From positions 1 to 64,000 of the forward strand of contig NZ_JADGLL010000008.1 of NCBI RefSeq assembly GCF_015235415.1: DNA of 64,000 nucleotides, read 5' to 3'. Source of the stretch: Microbacterium paludicola (GTDB lineage Bacteria; Actinomycetota; Actinomycetes; Actinomycetales; Microbacteriaceae). Below, one piece after another: positions 18,377 to 27,689 of this stretch. Position 1 is the stretch's first letter. The number at the start of each line of letters is the position of its first letter. A program made the position numbers and the translations under genes. Under the pieces are notes generated by a model. The model saw only the letters and a list, made by a program, of their open reading frames with translations. It was not told the DNA's origin and did not search any database.

Positions 18377-20341
18377 TCAGCTGAGCTTCGAGCGCTTCGG
18401 GGCGTTGCGTCCCGGGATCACGATGTAGTCGGCGTGCTTGGACACCATGCCGTCGCCGGCGGTGCGGCCGCGCATCCGGCGCCACACCCACGGCAGCGCG
18501 TGCGTGCGCAGCCAGTCGCCCTGCGGCGGGGCGTCCTCGCTCGGGTCGAACCCGTGCAGCGCGTCGTCGAGCTGGCCGACCGCCTCGGCGTCGGGGATGC
18601 CCAGTGCCTCGGCCGCGCGATAGGCGAGGTAGCGGTGGCCGCGCGAGCTCAGGTGCACGATGTCGTCCGCGTACATGGTGCGATCGCCGAGTGACGGCAG
18701 CGCCGCGGCGTCGAGCAGGTACGAGTCGGTGGCGGCGGCGACGCGGCGCAGCTCGGCCGCGTACAGCGCAAAGCGGCGGGCGAAGATGCGGGCCGCCGGC
18801 CGGTCGGGAAGGAACGGCGTGACGAGGAGCACGTCGGCCCCGATCGCGCGCAGGTCGCGCACCGCCTTCTCGACGTGCGCGGCGAGGCGCACCGGGTCGG
18901 CCCCGTGGCTCACGAGGTCGTTCGCCCCCATGAAGATCGACACGAGATCGGGTTCCATCTCGAGGGCGCGCGGCGCCTGCTCGTTCACGAGGTCGCGCAC
19001 GCGACGGCTGCGGACCGCGAGGTTCGCGTACTGGAAGCGCCCGCGCCCCTGCGCCAGTAGCGTGGCGAGGCGGTCGGCCCAGCCGCGGTACTCACCGTTC
19101 GCCATGCGCGACGTGTCGCACAGGCCCTCGGTGAGCGAATCGCCGAGGGCGACGTACCGGGTCCACTGCTTGCGCTGCGGCGGCGCGACGGTGTCGGCCC
19201 TGACGGCGCCCCTTCCCCGGGTCGCGTCGTCGAGCGGACGCAGCCGCTGGGCCTCGCAGTAATACTCGATGAGCTGGTCGCCGAGCGACTCCCAGGTGCG
19301 GGACGTCACGCTCTCGCGCGCGGCGGCCCCGAAGGAGCGGCGCTTGGCGTCATCGCCCTTGAGGTCGAGCACCCGCTCGCGCAGGTCGTCGAGGTCGCCG
19401 GGTGCGTAGAGCCAGCCGTCGACGCTCGAGCGGACGAGGTCGACGGGGCCGCCGCGTCCGGTGGCGACCACGGGAACGCCGCTCGCGAGGGCCTCCTGCA
19501 CGGTCTGGCAGAACGTCTCGCTCTCGCCGGGGTGCACGAACACGTCGAGGCTCGCGAGCGCCTTGGCGAGCTGGTCACCGCCGAGGAACCCCGTGAACAC
19601 CGCGCCGGGGAGCTTCTTCTCCAGGCGCTCGCGCTCGGGGCCGTCGCCGATGATCACGAGCCGCACGCCCGGGATACCGCACAGCACCCGCAGATCCTCG
19701 ACCTGCTTCTCGGCAGCGAGCCGGCCGACGTAGCCGACGAGCAGCTCGCCGCGCGCGACCTTCGCGCGCCATCCGTCGCTGCGACGGTCGGGGCGGAACC
19801 GCTCGGCGTCGACCCCGCGCCCCCAGCGGCGCAGTCGATCGACCCCGAGGCCGGCGAGCTGCGCCTCGGACGCGGAGGACGGCGCGAGCGTGAGCGTGGC
19901 GCGCTTGTGCAGGCGGGCGACGTGCGCGGAGGCGAGGGGAACGGCGCCGGGAACGCCGTAGCGCTCGGTGTAGGCGATGATGTCGGTCTGGTAGACGGCG
20001 ACGCTCGGCAGCCGGAGCGCGTCGGCGGCCACCTGACCCTTCCAGCCCAGCGCGAACGGGGAGGCGAGGTGCACGACGTCGGGGTGGAACTCGCGCAGCA
20101 CGCGGGCGATGCGGGCCGTCGTCGGATACGCGACGCGGACATCCGGATACGACGGCATCGGCATCGACGGCAGCAGCTGGGTGAGGCCCGTGGGGGCGTG
20201 CTCTCCCTTGCCTCCAGCGTCGGGCGCGACCACCAGCGTCTCGTGGCCTCGGCGCTCGAGGTGCCGCACCATCTGCAGCACGGAGTGCGTCACGCCGTTC
20301 ATGTGCGGGAGGAAGGACTCTGCGACCAGTGCGACCCTCAT
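18377..20341 (-). CDS. GT4 glycosyltransferase fused to an SGNH/GDSL hydrolase
   Basis: The protein has 654 residues in one frame. Residues 1-365 form a GT-B fold GT4 enzyme of the mannosyltransferase type (MRVALVAESFLPHMNGVTHS, GYVGRLAAEKQVEDL, and EX7E from Glu275 to Glu283). After a 25-residue linker, residues 395-600 are an SGNH hydrolase. Its nucleophile is Ser402 in ALGDSLTEG, its oxyanion residue Asn474 in GANDL, and its Asp560/His563 are in DDIVHL. A sugar transferase linked to a deacylase or esterase suggests one polypeptide that builds and trims an envelope glycoconjugate, which is inference. The ATG at 20341 has GGAGG upstream. No frame break is seen at the junction. Confidence 0.88.
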   Translation of the reverse strand: MRVALVAESFLPHMNGVTHSVLQMVRHLERRGHETLVVAPDAGGKGEHAPTGLTQLLPSMPMPSYPDVRVAYPTTARIARVLREFHPDVVHLASPFALGWKGQVAADALRLPSVAVYQTDIIAYTERYGVPGAVPLASAHVARLHKRATLTLAPSSASEAQLAGLGVDRLRRWGRGVDAERFRPDRRSDGWRAKVARGELLVGYVGRLAAEKQVEDLRVLCGIPGVRLVIIGDGPERERLEKKLPGAVFTGFLGGDQLAKALASLDVFVHPGESETFCQTVQEALASGVPVVATGRGGPVDLVRSSVDGWLYAPGDLDDLRERVLDLKGDDAKRRSFGAAARESVTSRTWESLGDQLIEYYCEAQRLRPLDDATRGRGAVRADTVAPPQRKQWTRYVALGDSLTEGLCDTSRMANGEYRGWADRLATLLAQGRGRFQYANLAVRSRRVRDLVNEQAPRALEMEPDLVSIFMGANDLVSHGADPVRLAAHVEKAVRDLRAIGADVLLVTPFLPDRPAARIFARRFALYAAELRRVAAATDSYLLDAAALPSLGDRTMYADDIVHLSSRGHRYLAYRAAEALGIPDAEAVGQLDDALHGFDPSEDAPPQGDWLRTHALPWVWRRMRGRTAGDGMVSKHADYIVIPGRNAPKRSKLS

Positions 20342-20452
20342 GCCTCCAGGGTGACGCGCCCGGATGACACGGAGCCGCACCGCACGGGCCGCTTCGCCGA
20401 CCGTTCACCCGGGAGGACCGAACCTTTCACCCTGCACACCCCGGCGCGTCAC

Positions 20453-20483
20453 GGGGCGTCACGCGGGACGGCCGTGACGCCCC
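20453..20483. promoter_or_regulatory. Inverted repeat upstream of the PatB-like gene
   Basis: Perfect 11-base arms GGGGCGTCACG and CGTGACGCCCC are separated by nine bases, 69 bases before the GTG of the aminotransferase-like gene, in the space between two divergent genes. It could be an operator or a leader hairpin. Confidence 0.45.
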
Positions 20484-20551
20484 GATCGAGCCCCTGCCGC
20501 CCGGAGCGGGGCAGGATGGATGAGTCACCCCCGAGGAAAGCGAGCCGCCGC

Positions 20552-21721
20552 GTGTTCCAGAGCCACCACCCGTTCGACGACATCACGGTCGAGTCGCTGA
20601 AGGAGGTCGGCAGCCTGAAGTGGACGGCGTTCCCGGACCGCCTCGCGGCGTGGGTGGCCGAGATGGACTTCGGCGTCGCTCCGCCGATCGCCGAGGCGCT
20701 GCACGCCGCGGTCGACCGCGGGGCGTTCGGGTACCTGCCCGAGGCCGACGCGCGCGCGATGTCCGAGGCCTACGCGGCCTTCTCCGCCGACCGGTACGGC
20801 TGGGAGGTCGACCCCGCGGACGTCCACGCGTTCCCCGATGTCATCACGGCGCTGGACGTCGCGATCGAGCACTTCAGCGCCCCCGGATCGGCGATCATCG
20901 TCCCGACGCCGGCGTACATGCCGTTCCTCACCTGGCCCGCCACGCAGGGCCGTCGCGTCATCCAGGTGCCGCTCGCGCGAGACGGCGAGGACTGGGTCTA
21001 CGACCTGGATGCGCTCGAGCGCGCGTTCGCGGACGGCGGCGGCCTGCTCGTGCTGTGCAACCCGCACAACCCCATCGGCAAGGTGCTGACGCGCGACGAG
21101 ATGGCGGCGATCGGCGAGGTCGTCGAGCGGCATGGGGCGCGCGTGTTCTCGGACGAGATCCACGCTCCCCTCGTGTACGGCGAGCGCCGCCACGTTCCCT
21201 ACGCATCGGTGAACGAGACCACGGCCGGGCACACGCTGACCGCGACGTCGGCGTCGAAGGCGTGGAACCTGCCGGGTCTCAAGGCCGCGCAGGTGATCGT
21301 GTCGAACGCGGCCGACCGCGAGCGGTGGGCAACCGACGGGCGGATGTGGGGTCACGGCGCGTCGAACCTCGGCATCGTCGCGAACACCGCGGCGTACGCC
21401 GCGGGCGTCGACTGGCTCGACGACGTGCTGCAGTACCTCGACGGCAACCGGCGGCGCCTTGCCGAGCTCGTGGCGGAGCACCTCCCCGGCGTGCGCTACG
21501 CCGCACCCGAGGGCACGTATCTGGCATGGCTGGAGTTCGCCGCGCTCGACCTCCCGGCATCCCCGGCCGACTTCTTCGGCGAGCGCGCGGGAGTCACGCT
21601 CACCGACGGCGGGATGTGCGGCGACGTGGGGACGACCGCGGCACGCCTGAACTTCGCGACGCCGCGGCCCATCCTCGAGCGGATCGTCGCCGCCATGGGC
21701 GAGGCCCTTCGCAGCCGCTGA
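20552..21721 (+). CDS. PLP-dependent MalY/PatB-type cystathionine beta-lyase
   Basis: The 389-residue fold-type-I enzyme probably cleaves C-S bonds of cystathionine or cysteine conjugates. Visible blocks are SLKWTAFPDRLAAWVAEMDF (family N-terminus), LVLCNPHNPIGKV, VFSDEIHAPLVY and the PLP lysine in SASKAWNLPGLKAAQ. GTG 20552 has GAGGAAAG upstream; an ATG at 20516 would add 12 residues. MalY proteins also include regulators, but no maltose genes are nearby. Confidence 0.88.
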   Translation: MFQSHHPFDDITVESLKEVGSLKWTAFPDRLAAWVAEMDFGVAPPIAEALHAAVDRGAFGYLPEADARAMSEAYAAFSADRYGWEVDPADVHAFPDVITALDVAIEHFSAPGSAIIVPTPAYMPFLTWPATQGRRVIQVPLARDGEDWVYDLDALERAFADGGGLLVLCNPHNPIGKVLTRDEMAAIGEVVERHGARVFSDEIHAPLVYGERRHVPYASVNETTAGHTLTATSASKAWNLPGLKAAQVIVSNAADRERWATDGRMWGHGASNLGIVANTAAYAAGVDWLDDVLQYLDGNRRRLAELVAEHLPGVRYAAPEGTYLAWLEFAALDLPASPADFFGERAGVTLTDGGMCGDVGTTAARLNFATPRPILERIVAAMGEALRSR

Positions 21722-21769
21722 ACGGCCGTCGTTCGTCGGCCGTTCACCGTCGGCGCGTACACATGTGTC

Positions 21770-22357
21770 GTGGATGAGCTGATCGCCGGACTCGCGGCGA
21801 ACCCCTGGGCGCTCGTGGTGCTCGCCGGCATCGTGTTCGCCGACGCGTTCCTTGTCGTCGTTCCCGGCGAGGTCGCGGTCACGGCGCTCGGCTCGGTGGC
21901 GGTGGCGCACGGGCTGCCTCCGCTGTGGGCGGTCATCCTGATCGGCGGGGCCGCGGCCTTCGCGGGCGACGTCTGCTGCTATCTGATCGGGCGCCTGCTT
22001 CATCCGCGCTCCTGGCGGGTGATGCAGCGGCCGAGCCTGCAGCGCGCACTCGACTGGGCTGCCCGACGGCTGCGCACCCACGCCGCGACCGCCGTGTTCA
22101 CCGCGCGGTTCATCCCCTTCGGGCGACTCGCCGTGAACCTCTCCGCGGGCGCCGCGATGGTCCCCGCGCTCCGGTATCTGCCGATCGCGGCCGTCGCGGC
22201 GATGGCGTGGGCGGCGTTCCAGGCGCTCATCGGCGCCGCGATCGCGTCGATCATCCCGGGCGGCACGGTCGTCGCGGTGATCGTCTCGATCGTGATCGCG
22301 CTCGCCGTCGGGTGGACGGTCGACTTCGTCCTCGCCCGCGTGCGCCCGATCGAGTGA
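21770..22357 (+). CDS. DedA-family membrane protein
   Basis: The 195-residue protein has about five hydrophobic segments and the DedA/VTT features: an acidic residue in PGEVAVTALGS, CYLIGRLLHPRS, and FTARFIPFGRLAVNLSAG (the conserved F-x-R-x-P-x-x-R motif). DedA proteins move lipids or undecaprenyl phosphate across the membrane. GTG 21770 lies six bases after TACACA, a weak leaderless match. Confidence 0.88.
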   Translation: MDELIAGLAANPWALVVLAGIVFADAFLVVVPGEVAVTALGSVAVAHGLPPLWAVILIGGAAAFAGDVCCYLIGRLLHPRSWRVMQRPSLQRALDWAARRLRTHAATAVFTARFIPFGRLAVNLSAGAAMVPALRYLPIAAVAAMAWAAFQALIGAAIASIIPGGTVVAVIVSIVIALAVGWTVDFVLARVRPIE

Positions 22358-22392
22358 GCCGCGCTCGAGCCCGCCGCGCTTAGAGTCGCGGT

Positions 22393-23118
22393 GTGGATAC
22401 GAGCGCGATCGGGCGGAGGGCGCTTCCCGTGCGGCGGATCGAGGAGCATCCGCTCGCGCCGGCGGACAGGGACGCGTGGCCCGCGACCCTGCCGCCCGTG
22501 CGACAGATGCTCGCCGAGGGACTCGACCTCGGCCCGGTGACTGTGCTCACGGGTGAGAACGGCGTGGGCAAGTCGACCCTCGTGGAGGCGATCGCCGTCG
22601 CGTACGGGATGAACGCCGAGGGCGGATCGACCGGCGCCATGCACGCCACCCGGGCGTCGGAGTCGCCGCTCGGCGAGCACCTGCAGCTGGTGCGCGGCGC
22701 GGGTGCGCCGAAGCGCGGCTTCTTCCTGCGCGCCGAGACGATGCACGGCTTCTACACGTACCTCGAGGACGTCGGCATAGGCGCGCCCCTCCACGAGCGC
22801 AGCCACGGCGAATCGTTCCTCGACCTCGTCAGCGAGCGCACGCACATCCGCGGTCTCTGGATCCTGGACGAACCGGAGTCGGCCCTGTCGCTGTCGGGGT
22901 GCCTGGCTCTGCTGGGGCTTCTGCGCGAGCTCGTCGCGCAGGGCTCGCAGGTGATCCTGTCCACGCACTCCCCCGTGCTGGCGGCGTTCCCCGGGGCGGA
23001 TCTGCGGGAGCTCGGAGAGTGGGGAATCCGGCGCACGTCGTACGACGATCTCGACCTGGTGCGGACGTGGCGGCTGTTCCTCGGGGCGCCGGGAAGCTTC
23101 CTCCGCCACCTCGACTGA
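22393..23118 (+). CDS. ABC-type ATPase without transmembrane partner (COG3910-like)
   Basis: The 241-residue soluble ATPase has Walker A GENGVGKST at 54-62, a SHGES signature near 138-142, Walker B LWILDEPE (Asp159, Glu160), and a switch His in STHSPVL. The SHGES replaces LSGGQ, as in the COG3910/SbcC-like AAA ATPases of unknown role. No permease is adjacent. GTG 22393 follows TAGAGT by six bases. Confidence 0.85.
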   Translation: MDTSAIGRRALPVRRIEEHPLAPADRDAWPATLPPVRQMLAEGLDLGPVTVLTGENGVGKSTLVEAIAVAYGMNAEGGSTGAMHATRASESPLGEHLQLVRGAGAPKRGFFLRAETMHGFYTYLEDVGIGAPLHERSHGESFLDLVSERTHIRGLWILDEPESALSLSGCLALLGLLRELVAQGSQVILSTHSPVLAAFPGADLRELGEWGIRRTSYDDLDLVRTWRLFLGAPGSFLRHLD

Positions 23119-23176
23119 CCTCGCCGTCGCGCGACACGGGTCCGCGCCGCGTGCGCTTCGCGGCGCCTCGTGCTGG

Positions 23177-24475
23177 TTGACTTCCACGGTGGCACGCACC
23201 TCCAACGACCTCTGGCAGACCCTCATCACGCTGCGCGGCAACCCGCGCGCCTGTGTCTGGACCGAGCCGCTCTGGGGTCTGTCGATGGCCCTCGTGCTGC
23301 CGTACCTGTCGGTGTTCATGCTGACCCAGGGCGTTCACGATGCGCAGATCGGCCTCATCGCCAGCGTCGGCATGGTGTCGCAGGTGGCGTTCGGCCTCGC
23401 CGGCGGCATCATCACCGACCGCCTCGGCCGGCGGGCCACGACGGCGTGGTTCGACGTGATCGCGTGGGTGATCCCGTGCGTGGTCTGGGCCTTCGCGCAG
23501 AACTTCTGGTTCTTCCTCGCCGCGGCCATCGTCAACGGCGCGCTGCAGGTGACCTCGAACTCGTGGGACTGCCTCATGGTCGAGGACGCCGAGCGCAGCC
23601 AGCTCACCCGCATCTACTCGCTCGTCCGCGTCGCCGCCGACTGCTCGGCCCTGTTCGCGCCCATCGCGGCCGTGCTGGTCTCGCAGCTCGGCCTGGACAT
23701 CGCGGTGCGGGTGCTGTTCGTCAACGCGGCGGTCGTCATGCTCGCGAAGGTGATCTGGCTCTACCGCTGGTCGCACGAGACCCGGCGCGGCGAGATCCGG
23801 ATGGCCGAGACCCGCGACGTGAGCGTGTGGCGTCTGCTCGCGGGCTACCGCGGCGCGGTGGGCCTGCTGCTGCGGTCTCGCGGATCCATCCTCGCGCTCA
23901 TCATCGCCGCCCTCGTCGCGGCTGTCACCCTCGTGAACGGCACCTTTTGGCAGGTCGTCGCCAGCCAGCACCTGAACGTGCCCGACGCGCTGCTTCCGTT
24001 CTTCCCGATGGTGCGCTCGCTGCTGTCCATCGTCTTCCTGTTCACGGTGATCCCGCGTCTGAGCTCGGGCGTCGACCTGAAGGCCGCGGCGATGTGGGGC
24101 TTCGGCGTCTACCTCGCGGGTCAGGTTGTGCTCGTCGCGATCCCCGCCCCGGAAGGTCAGGCGACGTTCGAGACCTACGCGCTGCTCGGCGTCTGCCTCC
24201 TGCTCGACAGCTTCGGCGCGGGAGCGGTGTTCATGCTCTCGGAGTCGCTCGTCGCGCTGCACGTCGACGAGGCCGAGCGGTCGCGCGTGATGGCCGTGCA
24301 GCGCACGGTGATCATGCTCGCCGCGGCCCCGTTCGGCTGGATCTCCGGATGGCTGTCGGGGATGGACCGCACCTGGCCGTTCTGGCTGACCGCGGGCCTG
24401 CTCCTGATCGGGCTCGTGCTGTCATACGCGCGCTGGGTGCCGCATCACGACGATGCGGCACCCAGCGCGGTGTGA
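23177..24475 (+). CDS. MFS transporter
   Basis: The protein has about 430 residues and 12 predicted membrane segments. The MFS loop 2-3 motif is GGIITDRLGRRATT. The substrate is not evident. The start is uncertain: TTG 23177 gives the longest form, and GTG 23189 is equally plausible; neither has a good ribosome site. It converges on the flavin reductase gene with five bases between them. Confidence 0.85.
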   Translation: MTSTVARTSNDLWQTLITLRGNPRACVWTEPLWGLSMALVLPYLSVFMLTQGVHDAQIGLIASVGMVSQVAFGLAGGIITDRLGRRATTAWFDVIAWVIPCVVWAFAQNFWFFLAAAIVNGALQVTSNSWDCLMVEDAERSQLTRIYSLVRVAADCSALFAPIAAVLVSQLGLDIAVRVLFVNAAVVMLAKVIWLYRWSHETRRGEIRMAETRDVSVWRLLAGYRGAVGLLLRSRGSILALIIAALVAAVTLVNGTFWQVVASQHLNVPDALLPFFPMVRSLLSIVFLFTVIPRLSSGVDLKAAAMWGFGVYLAGQVVLVAIPAPEGQATFETYALLGVCLLLDSFGAGAVFMLSESLVALHVDEAERSRVMAVQRTVIMLAAAPFGWISGWLSGMDRTWPFWLTAGLLLIGLVLSYARWVPHHDDAAPSAV

Positions 24476-24480
24476 CGGGA

Positions 24481-25128
24481 TCACTCCCCCGCGAGACCAC
24501 CCAGGAGGTGACCGAACCCACGACCCGCACCGAGGTACGTGTCGGGGTCGAACGGGTCGGCGTCCTCGACGTGCGGCTTGGCGGCGATCGCCTCGGCGAG
24601 CTCGCGCGCCCCGCGCTCGATGCGGGCGCTGAGCGGGGCGACCTCGTCCTCCTTGCCGCCCCAGTCGCTCGACGCGGCGAACACGCCCGTCGACACCGGC
24701 TCGGCGTGGAGGTAGGCGAACAGCGGCCGGATCGCGTAGTCGATCGCCAGCGAGTGGCGGGCCGTCCCGGCGTTCGCACCGATCAGGACGGGAGTGCCGG
24801 TGAGCGATTCGCGGTCGAGGATGTCGATGAACGACTTGAACAGCCCCGAGTAGCTCGTCGAGAAGATCGGCGTGACGACGATCAGCGCGTCGGCCGTCGT
24901 GACCTGGGTCAGCATCTTCTCGAGCGCCGGCGGCGCGAAGCCCGCCAGCAGGTTGTTCGTGATGTCGTGCGCGTAGTCGCGCAGCTCGAACGCCTCGACG
25001 GTCGCGTCGATGCCCCGCGCATCGAGCTGCGCCACCGCGGCGGCGGCGAGCCGGTCGGCGAGCATGCGCGTGGACGACGGCGTGGAAAGTCCCGCGGAGA
25101 CCACGGCGATGCGGCGTGTGTCGGTCAT
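24481..25128 (-). CDS. LLM-partnered NADPH-dependent FMN reductase (CE1759 family)
   Basis: The 215-residue flavodoxin-fold reductase supplies reduced FMN. Blocks are VVSAGLSTPSSTRMLADRL (FMN phosphate loop), ALIVVTPIFSTSYSGLFKSF and the C-terminal GGLAGE. The gene lies 26 bases downstream of a luciferase-like monooxygenase, the paired arrangement known as CE1758/CE1759. AGGAGAGG precedes the ATG at 25128. Confidence 0.88.
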   Translation of the reverse strand: MTDTRRIAVVSAGLSTPSSTRMLADRLAAAAVAQLDARGIDATVEAFELRDYAHDITNNLLAGFAPPALEKMLTQVTTADALIVVTPIFSTSYSGLFKSFIDILDRESLTGTPVLIGANAGTARHSLAIDYAIRPLFAYLHAEPVSTGVFAASSDWGGKEDEVAPLSARIERGARELAEAIAAKPHVEDADPFDPDTYLGAGRGFGHLLGGLAGE

Positions 25129-25154
25129 GTTCCCTCTCCTTGTTCAGTTGTGCG

Positions 25155-26399
25155 TCAGCGAGTGGCGGCGGACCCGAAGGCCGAGCCGGCCTTCGGAGCG
25201 GCCGCGGGCGTGTCCTGGTAGGGGCCACCCGCGGTCAGGTTGTTGCCGCCGGCGGCGGTGGGACGCGCCTGGCGCGGCTCGGCGTCGCCGTACGCTGCCT
25301 TGACCCGCGCGGCGTGCGTGGGCGCGTCCGGCACGTTCGCCGGACGGTTCTGCGCGAGCTCCCGGCGCAGCACCGGCACGACCTCGCCGCCGAGCAGGTC
25401 GAGCTGCTCGAGCACGGTCTTCAGCGGCAGGCCGGCGTGATCCATCAGGAACAGCTGGCGCTGGTAGTCGCCGTAGTAGTCGCGCATGGCGGCGTAGCGG
25501 TCGATGACCTGCTGCGGCGAGCCGACCGTCAGCGGCGTCATCTCGGTGAAGTCCTCCATCGCCGGGCCGTGGCCGTAGACGGGGGCGTTGTCGAAGTACG
25601 GGCGGAACGCGTTGACCGCATCCTGCGAGTTCTTCGCCATGAACGCCTGGCCGCCGAGCCCCACGATCGCCTGCTCGGGCGTGCCGTGGCCGTAGTGGGC
25701 GTAGCGCTGGCGGTACAGCGCGATGAGGCGCTGGTAGTGCTCCTTGGGCCAGAAGATGTTGTTCGCGAAGAAGCCGTCACCGTAGTACGCGGCCTGCTCG
25801 GCGATCTCGGGCGTGCGGATGGAGCCGTGCCAGACGAAGGGCGCGACGCCGTCGAGCGGACGCGGCGTGGCGGTGAAGCCCTGCAGGGGCGAGCGGAACT
25901 TGCCCTCCCAGTCGACGACATCCTGATCCCACAGCTGGCGCAGCAGCGCGTAGTTCTCGATCGCGAGCGGCAGCCCCTGGCGGATGTCCTGGCCGAACCA
26001 GGGGTACACGGGGCCGGTGTTGCCGCGGCCCATCACCAGGTCGACGCGGCCGCCCGTCAGGTGCTGAAGCATCGAGTAGTCCTCGGCGATCTTCACGGGG
26101 TCGTTCGTCGTGATGAGCGTCGTGGCGGTCGAGAGGATGAGGTTCTCGGTCTGCGCGCCGATGTACGCGAGCGTCGTGGTGGGCGACGACGAGAAGAACG
26201 GCGGGTTGTGGTGCTCGCCGAGCGCGAAGACGTCGAGCCCGACCTCCTCGGCGTGCTTCGCGATGGTGACGATGTCGCGGATGCGCTCCGCCTCGCTGGG
26301 TGTGCGGCCCGTCGTGGGGTCGGTCGTGATGTCGCTCACCGAGAAGATGCCGAACTGCATCCCCGAGGTTCCCGGCTGCGGCGTGGTGGTCTCGCTCAT
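25155..26399 (-). CDS. Luciferase-like flavin monooxygenase (CE1758 family)
   Basis: This (beta/alpha)8 flavin-dependent monooxygenase (414 residues) uses FMNH2 from its neighbour. Family blocks are LGEHHNPPFFSSSPTTTLAY, ILSTATTLITTNDPVKIAED and VMGRGNTGPVYPWFGQ. The C-terminal 50 residues are Ala/Pro/Gly-rich and low complexity. ATG 26399 has GGAGAAG upstream; an in-frame ATG at 26456 lies so close to the TATATT box that it would have almost no leader. The substrate is unknown. Confidence 0.88.
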   Translation of the reverse strand: MSETTTPQPGTSGMQFGIFSVSDITTDPTTGRTPSEAERIRDIVTIAKHAEEVGLDVFALGEHHNPPFFSSSPTTTLAYIGAQTENLILSTATTLITTNDPVKIAEDYSMLQHLTGGRVDLVMGRGNTGPVYPWFGQDIRQGLPLAIENYALLRQLWDQDVVDWEGKFRSPLQGFTATPRPLDGVAPFVWHGSIRTPEIAEQAAYYGDGFFANNIFWPKEHYQRLIALYRQRYAHYGHGTPEQAIVGLGGQAFMAKNSQDAVNAFRPYFDNAPVYGHGPAMEDFTEMTPLTVGSPQQVIDRYAAMRDYYGDYQRQLFLMDHAGLPLKTVLEQLDLLGGEVVPVLRRELAQNRPANVPDAPTHAARVKAAYGDAEPRQARPTAAGGNNLTAGGPYQDTPAAAPKAGSAFGSAATR

Positions 26400-26451
26400 C
26401 CCTGCTTCTCCGATCCGTCCCGTCGTCCCGGCGGGGGTGTTGGTGGTCTCG

Positions 26452-26475
26452 CGCATTTGTATGCGTGTGAATATA
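26452..26475 (-). promoter_or_regulatory. Promoter and palindrome of the luciferase-like/FMN reductase operon
   Basis: On the minus strand TATATT (26475-26470) is a good -10 box. Immediately downstream, CGCATACAAATGCG (26465-26452) is an inverted repeat with five-base arms. A related palindrome (CGCATTCATGCG) sits at the promoter of the yceI-like gene at 39 kb. A repressor binding here would block transcription start. Confidence 0.45.
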
Positions 26476-26544
26476 CCTGGTCCAACGTGATCGTGCCAGA
26501 TCTATTCCCATGGTCGCGCACGCCGCGACGGTAGCGTTGGGGGG

Positions 26545-27687
26545 ATGAGCGCGCCTTCCCCGGCGACCGGATCGGTCGCCCGTCACCGTCGACGGGTCCC
26601 CTACTGGGACAACGCGCGCTTCGCGTGCATCGTGCTCGTGGTGCTCGGCCACGCGATCCAGCGCCTCACCTACGATTCGGACATCGCCTACGCGATGTAC
26701 CTGGTGATCTACGCGTTCCACATGCCGGCGTTCGCGATCATCTCCGGCTACTTCTCGAAGGCCGACCCGCCCTCGCGGCGCCAGATGGCGCGCGTGATCA
26801 CGGACATCCTGGTTCCCTACGTGATCTTCGAGGCCCTCTGGTGGCTGACGAAGGGACTGTTCGAGGGCGATCCCGATCCCAACCTGACCCAGCCGTCCTG
26901 GACGCTGTGGTTCCTGCTCGCGCTCGGCATCTTCCGGCTGATCCTGCCGTACCTCGCGCTGCTGCGCTGGCCGCTGCTGTGGACCGTCGTGATCTCGATC
27001 GGCGTGGGATACCTGCCGAACGTCGACAGCACGTTCTCGCTCGCACGCACGCTGGGATTCCTGCCGTTCTTCGCCCTCGGCTGGTGGCTGCGCGCGCACG
27101 ACGTGGTCGGCCGGCTGCGCCTGCTCGAGCGCAAGGCCTGGTGGGCGCGGGCGAGCGCCGTCGCGGTGTTCCTGCTGGCGGGCTGGGCCGCCTGGGCGGG
27201 TCTCGAGACCTGGCACGGGATGGACATGCGCAACTGGCTCTTCTACGACCAGGACTACTCGCACTTCCTCGGCGAGACGCCGTGGTGGGCCGGCGGTGTG
27301 CGGCTGCTGCTGATGGCCGTGGCGGTCGTGCTGTGCGCCGCGTTCTTCGTGATCGTGCCGCGCGGCGAGTTCCCCTTCACGAGGCTCGGCACGTACACGA
27401 TGTACATCTACCTGCTTCACTCGTTCGTGCTCTACCCGTTCCGCGAGTCGGGCGCGCTGCGCGACCTCGAGCCGACCTGGATCTGGCTGCCCCTGGTGTG
27501 CCTGCTCTCCGTCGTCATCACGGTGCTGCTCGCCTCCAAGCCGGTGCGCTGGCTGTTCCGCCCGCTCGTCGAGCCGCGCTCGCGCTGGCTCTTCGCCGAC
27601 GCCGCCCTCCTCCCGCACGCGGGCGGGGCGGATCCGACCGGATCGCGTCGCCCTGCCGCGACGGACCGCCCGCCGTCGCGGGGATGA
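26545..27687 (+). CDS. Membrane acyltransferase, family 3 / fucose 4-O-acetylase-like
   Basis: The 380-residue protein has about ten membrane segments. The acyltransferase-3 signature begins with YWDNARFACIVLVVLGHAI, including the conserved His, followed by FHMPAFAIISGYFSK. It probably O-acylates a cell-surface glycan. The ATG follows TAGCGT by seven bases. Its 3' end directly meets the truncated aztD remnant on the other strand, so the rearrangement that broke aztD ended here; the last 20 residues may be altered. Confidence 0.88.
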   Translation: MSAPSPATGSVARHRRRVPYWDNARFACIVLVVLGHAIQRLTYDSDIAYAMYLVIYAFHMPAFAIISGYFSKADPPSRRQMARVITDILVPYVIFEALWWLTKGLFEGDPDPNLTQPSWTLWFLLALGIFRLILPYLALLRWPLLWTVVISIGVGYLPNVDSTFSLARTLGFLPFFALGWWLRAHDVVGRLRLLERKAWWARASAVAVFLLAGWAAWAGLETWHGMDMRNWLFYDQDYSHFLGETPWWAGGVRLLLMAVAVVLCAAFFVIVPRGEFPFTRLGTYTMYIYLLHSFVLYPFRESGALRDLEPTWIWLPLVCLLSVVITVLLASKPVRWLFRPLVEPRSRWLFADAALLPHAGGADPTGSRRPAATDRPPSRG

Positions 27688-27689
27688 CG

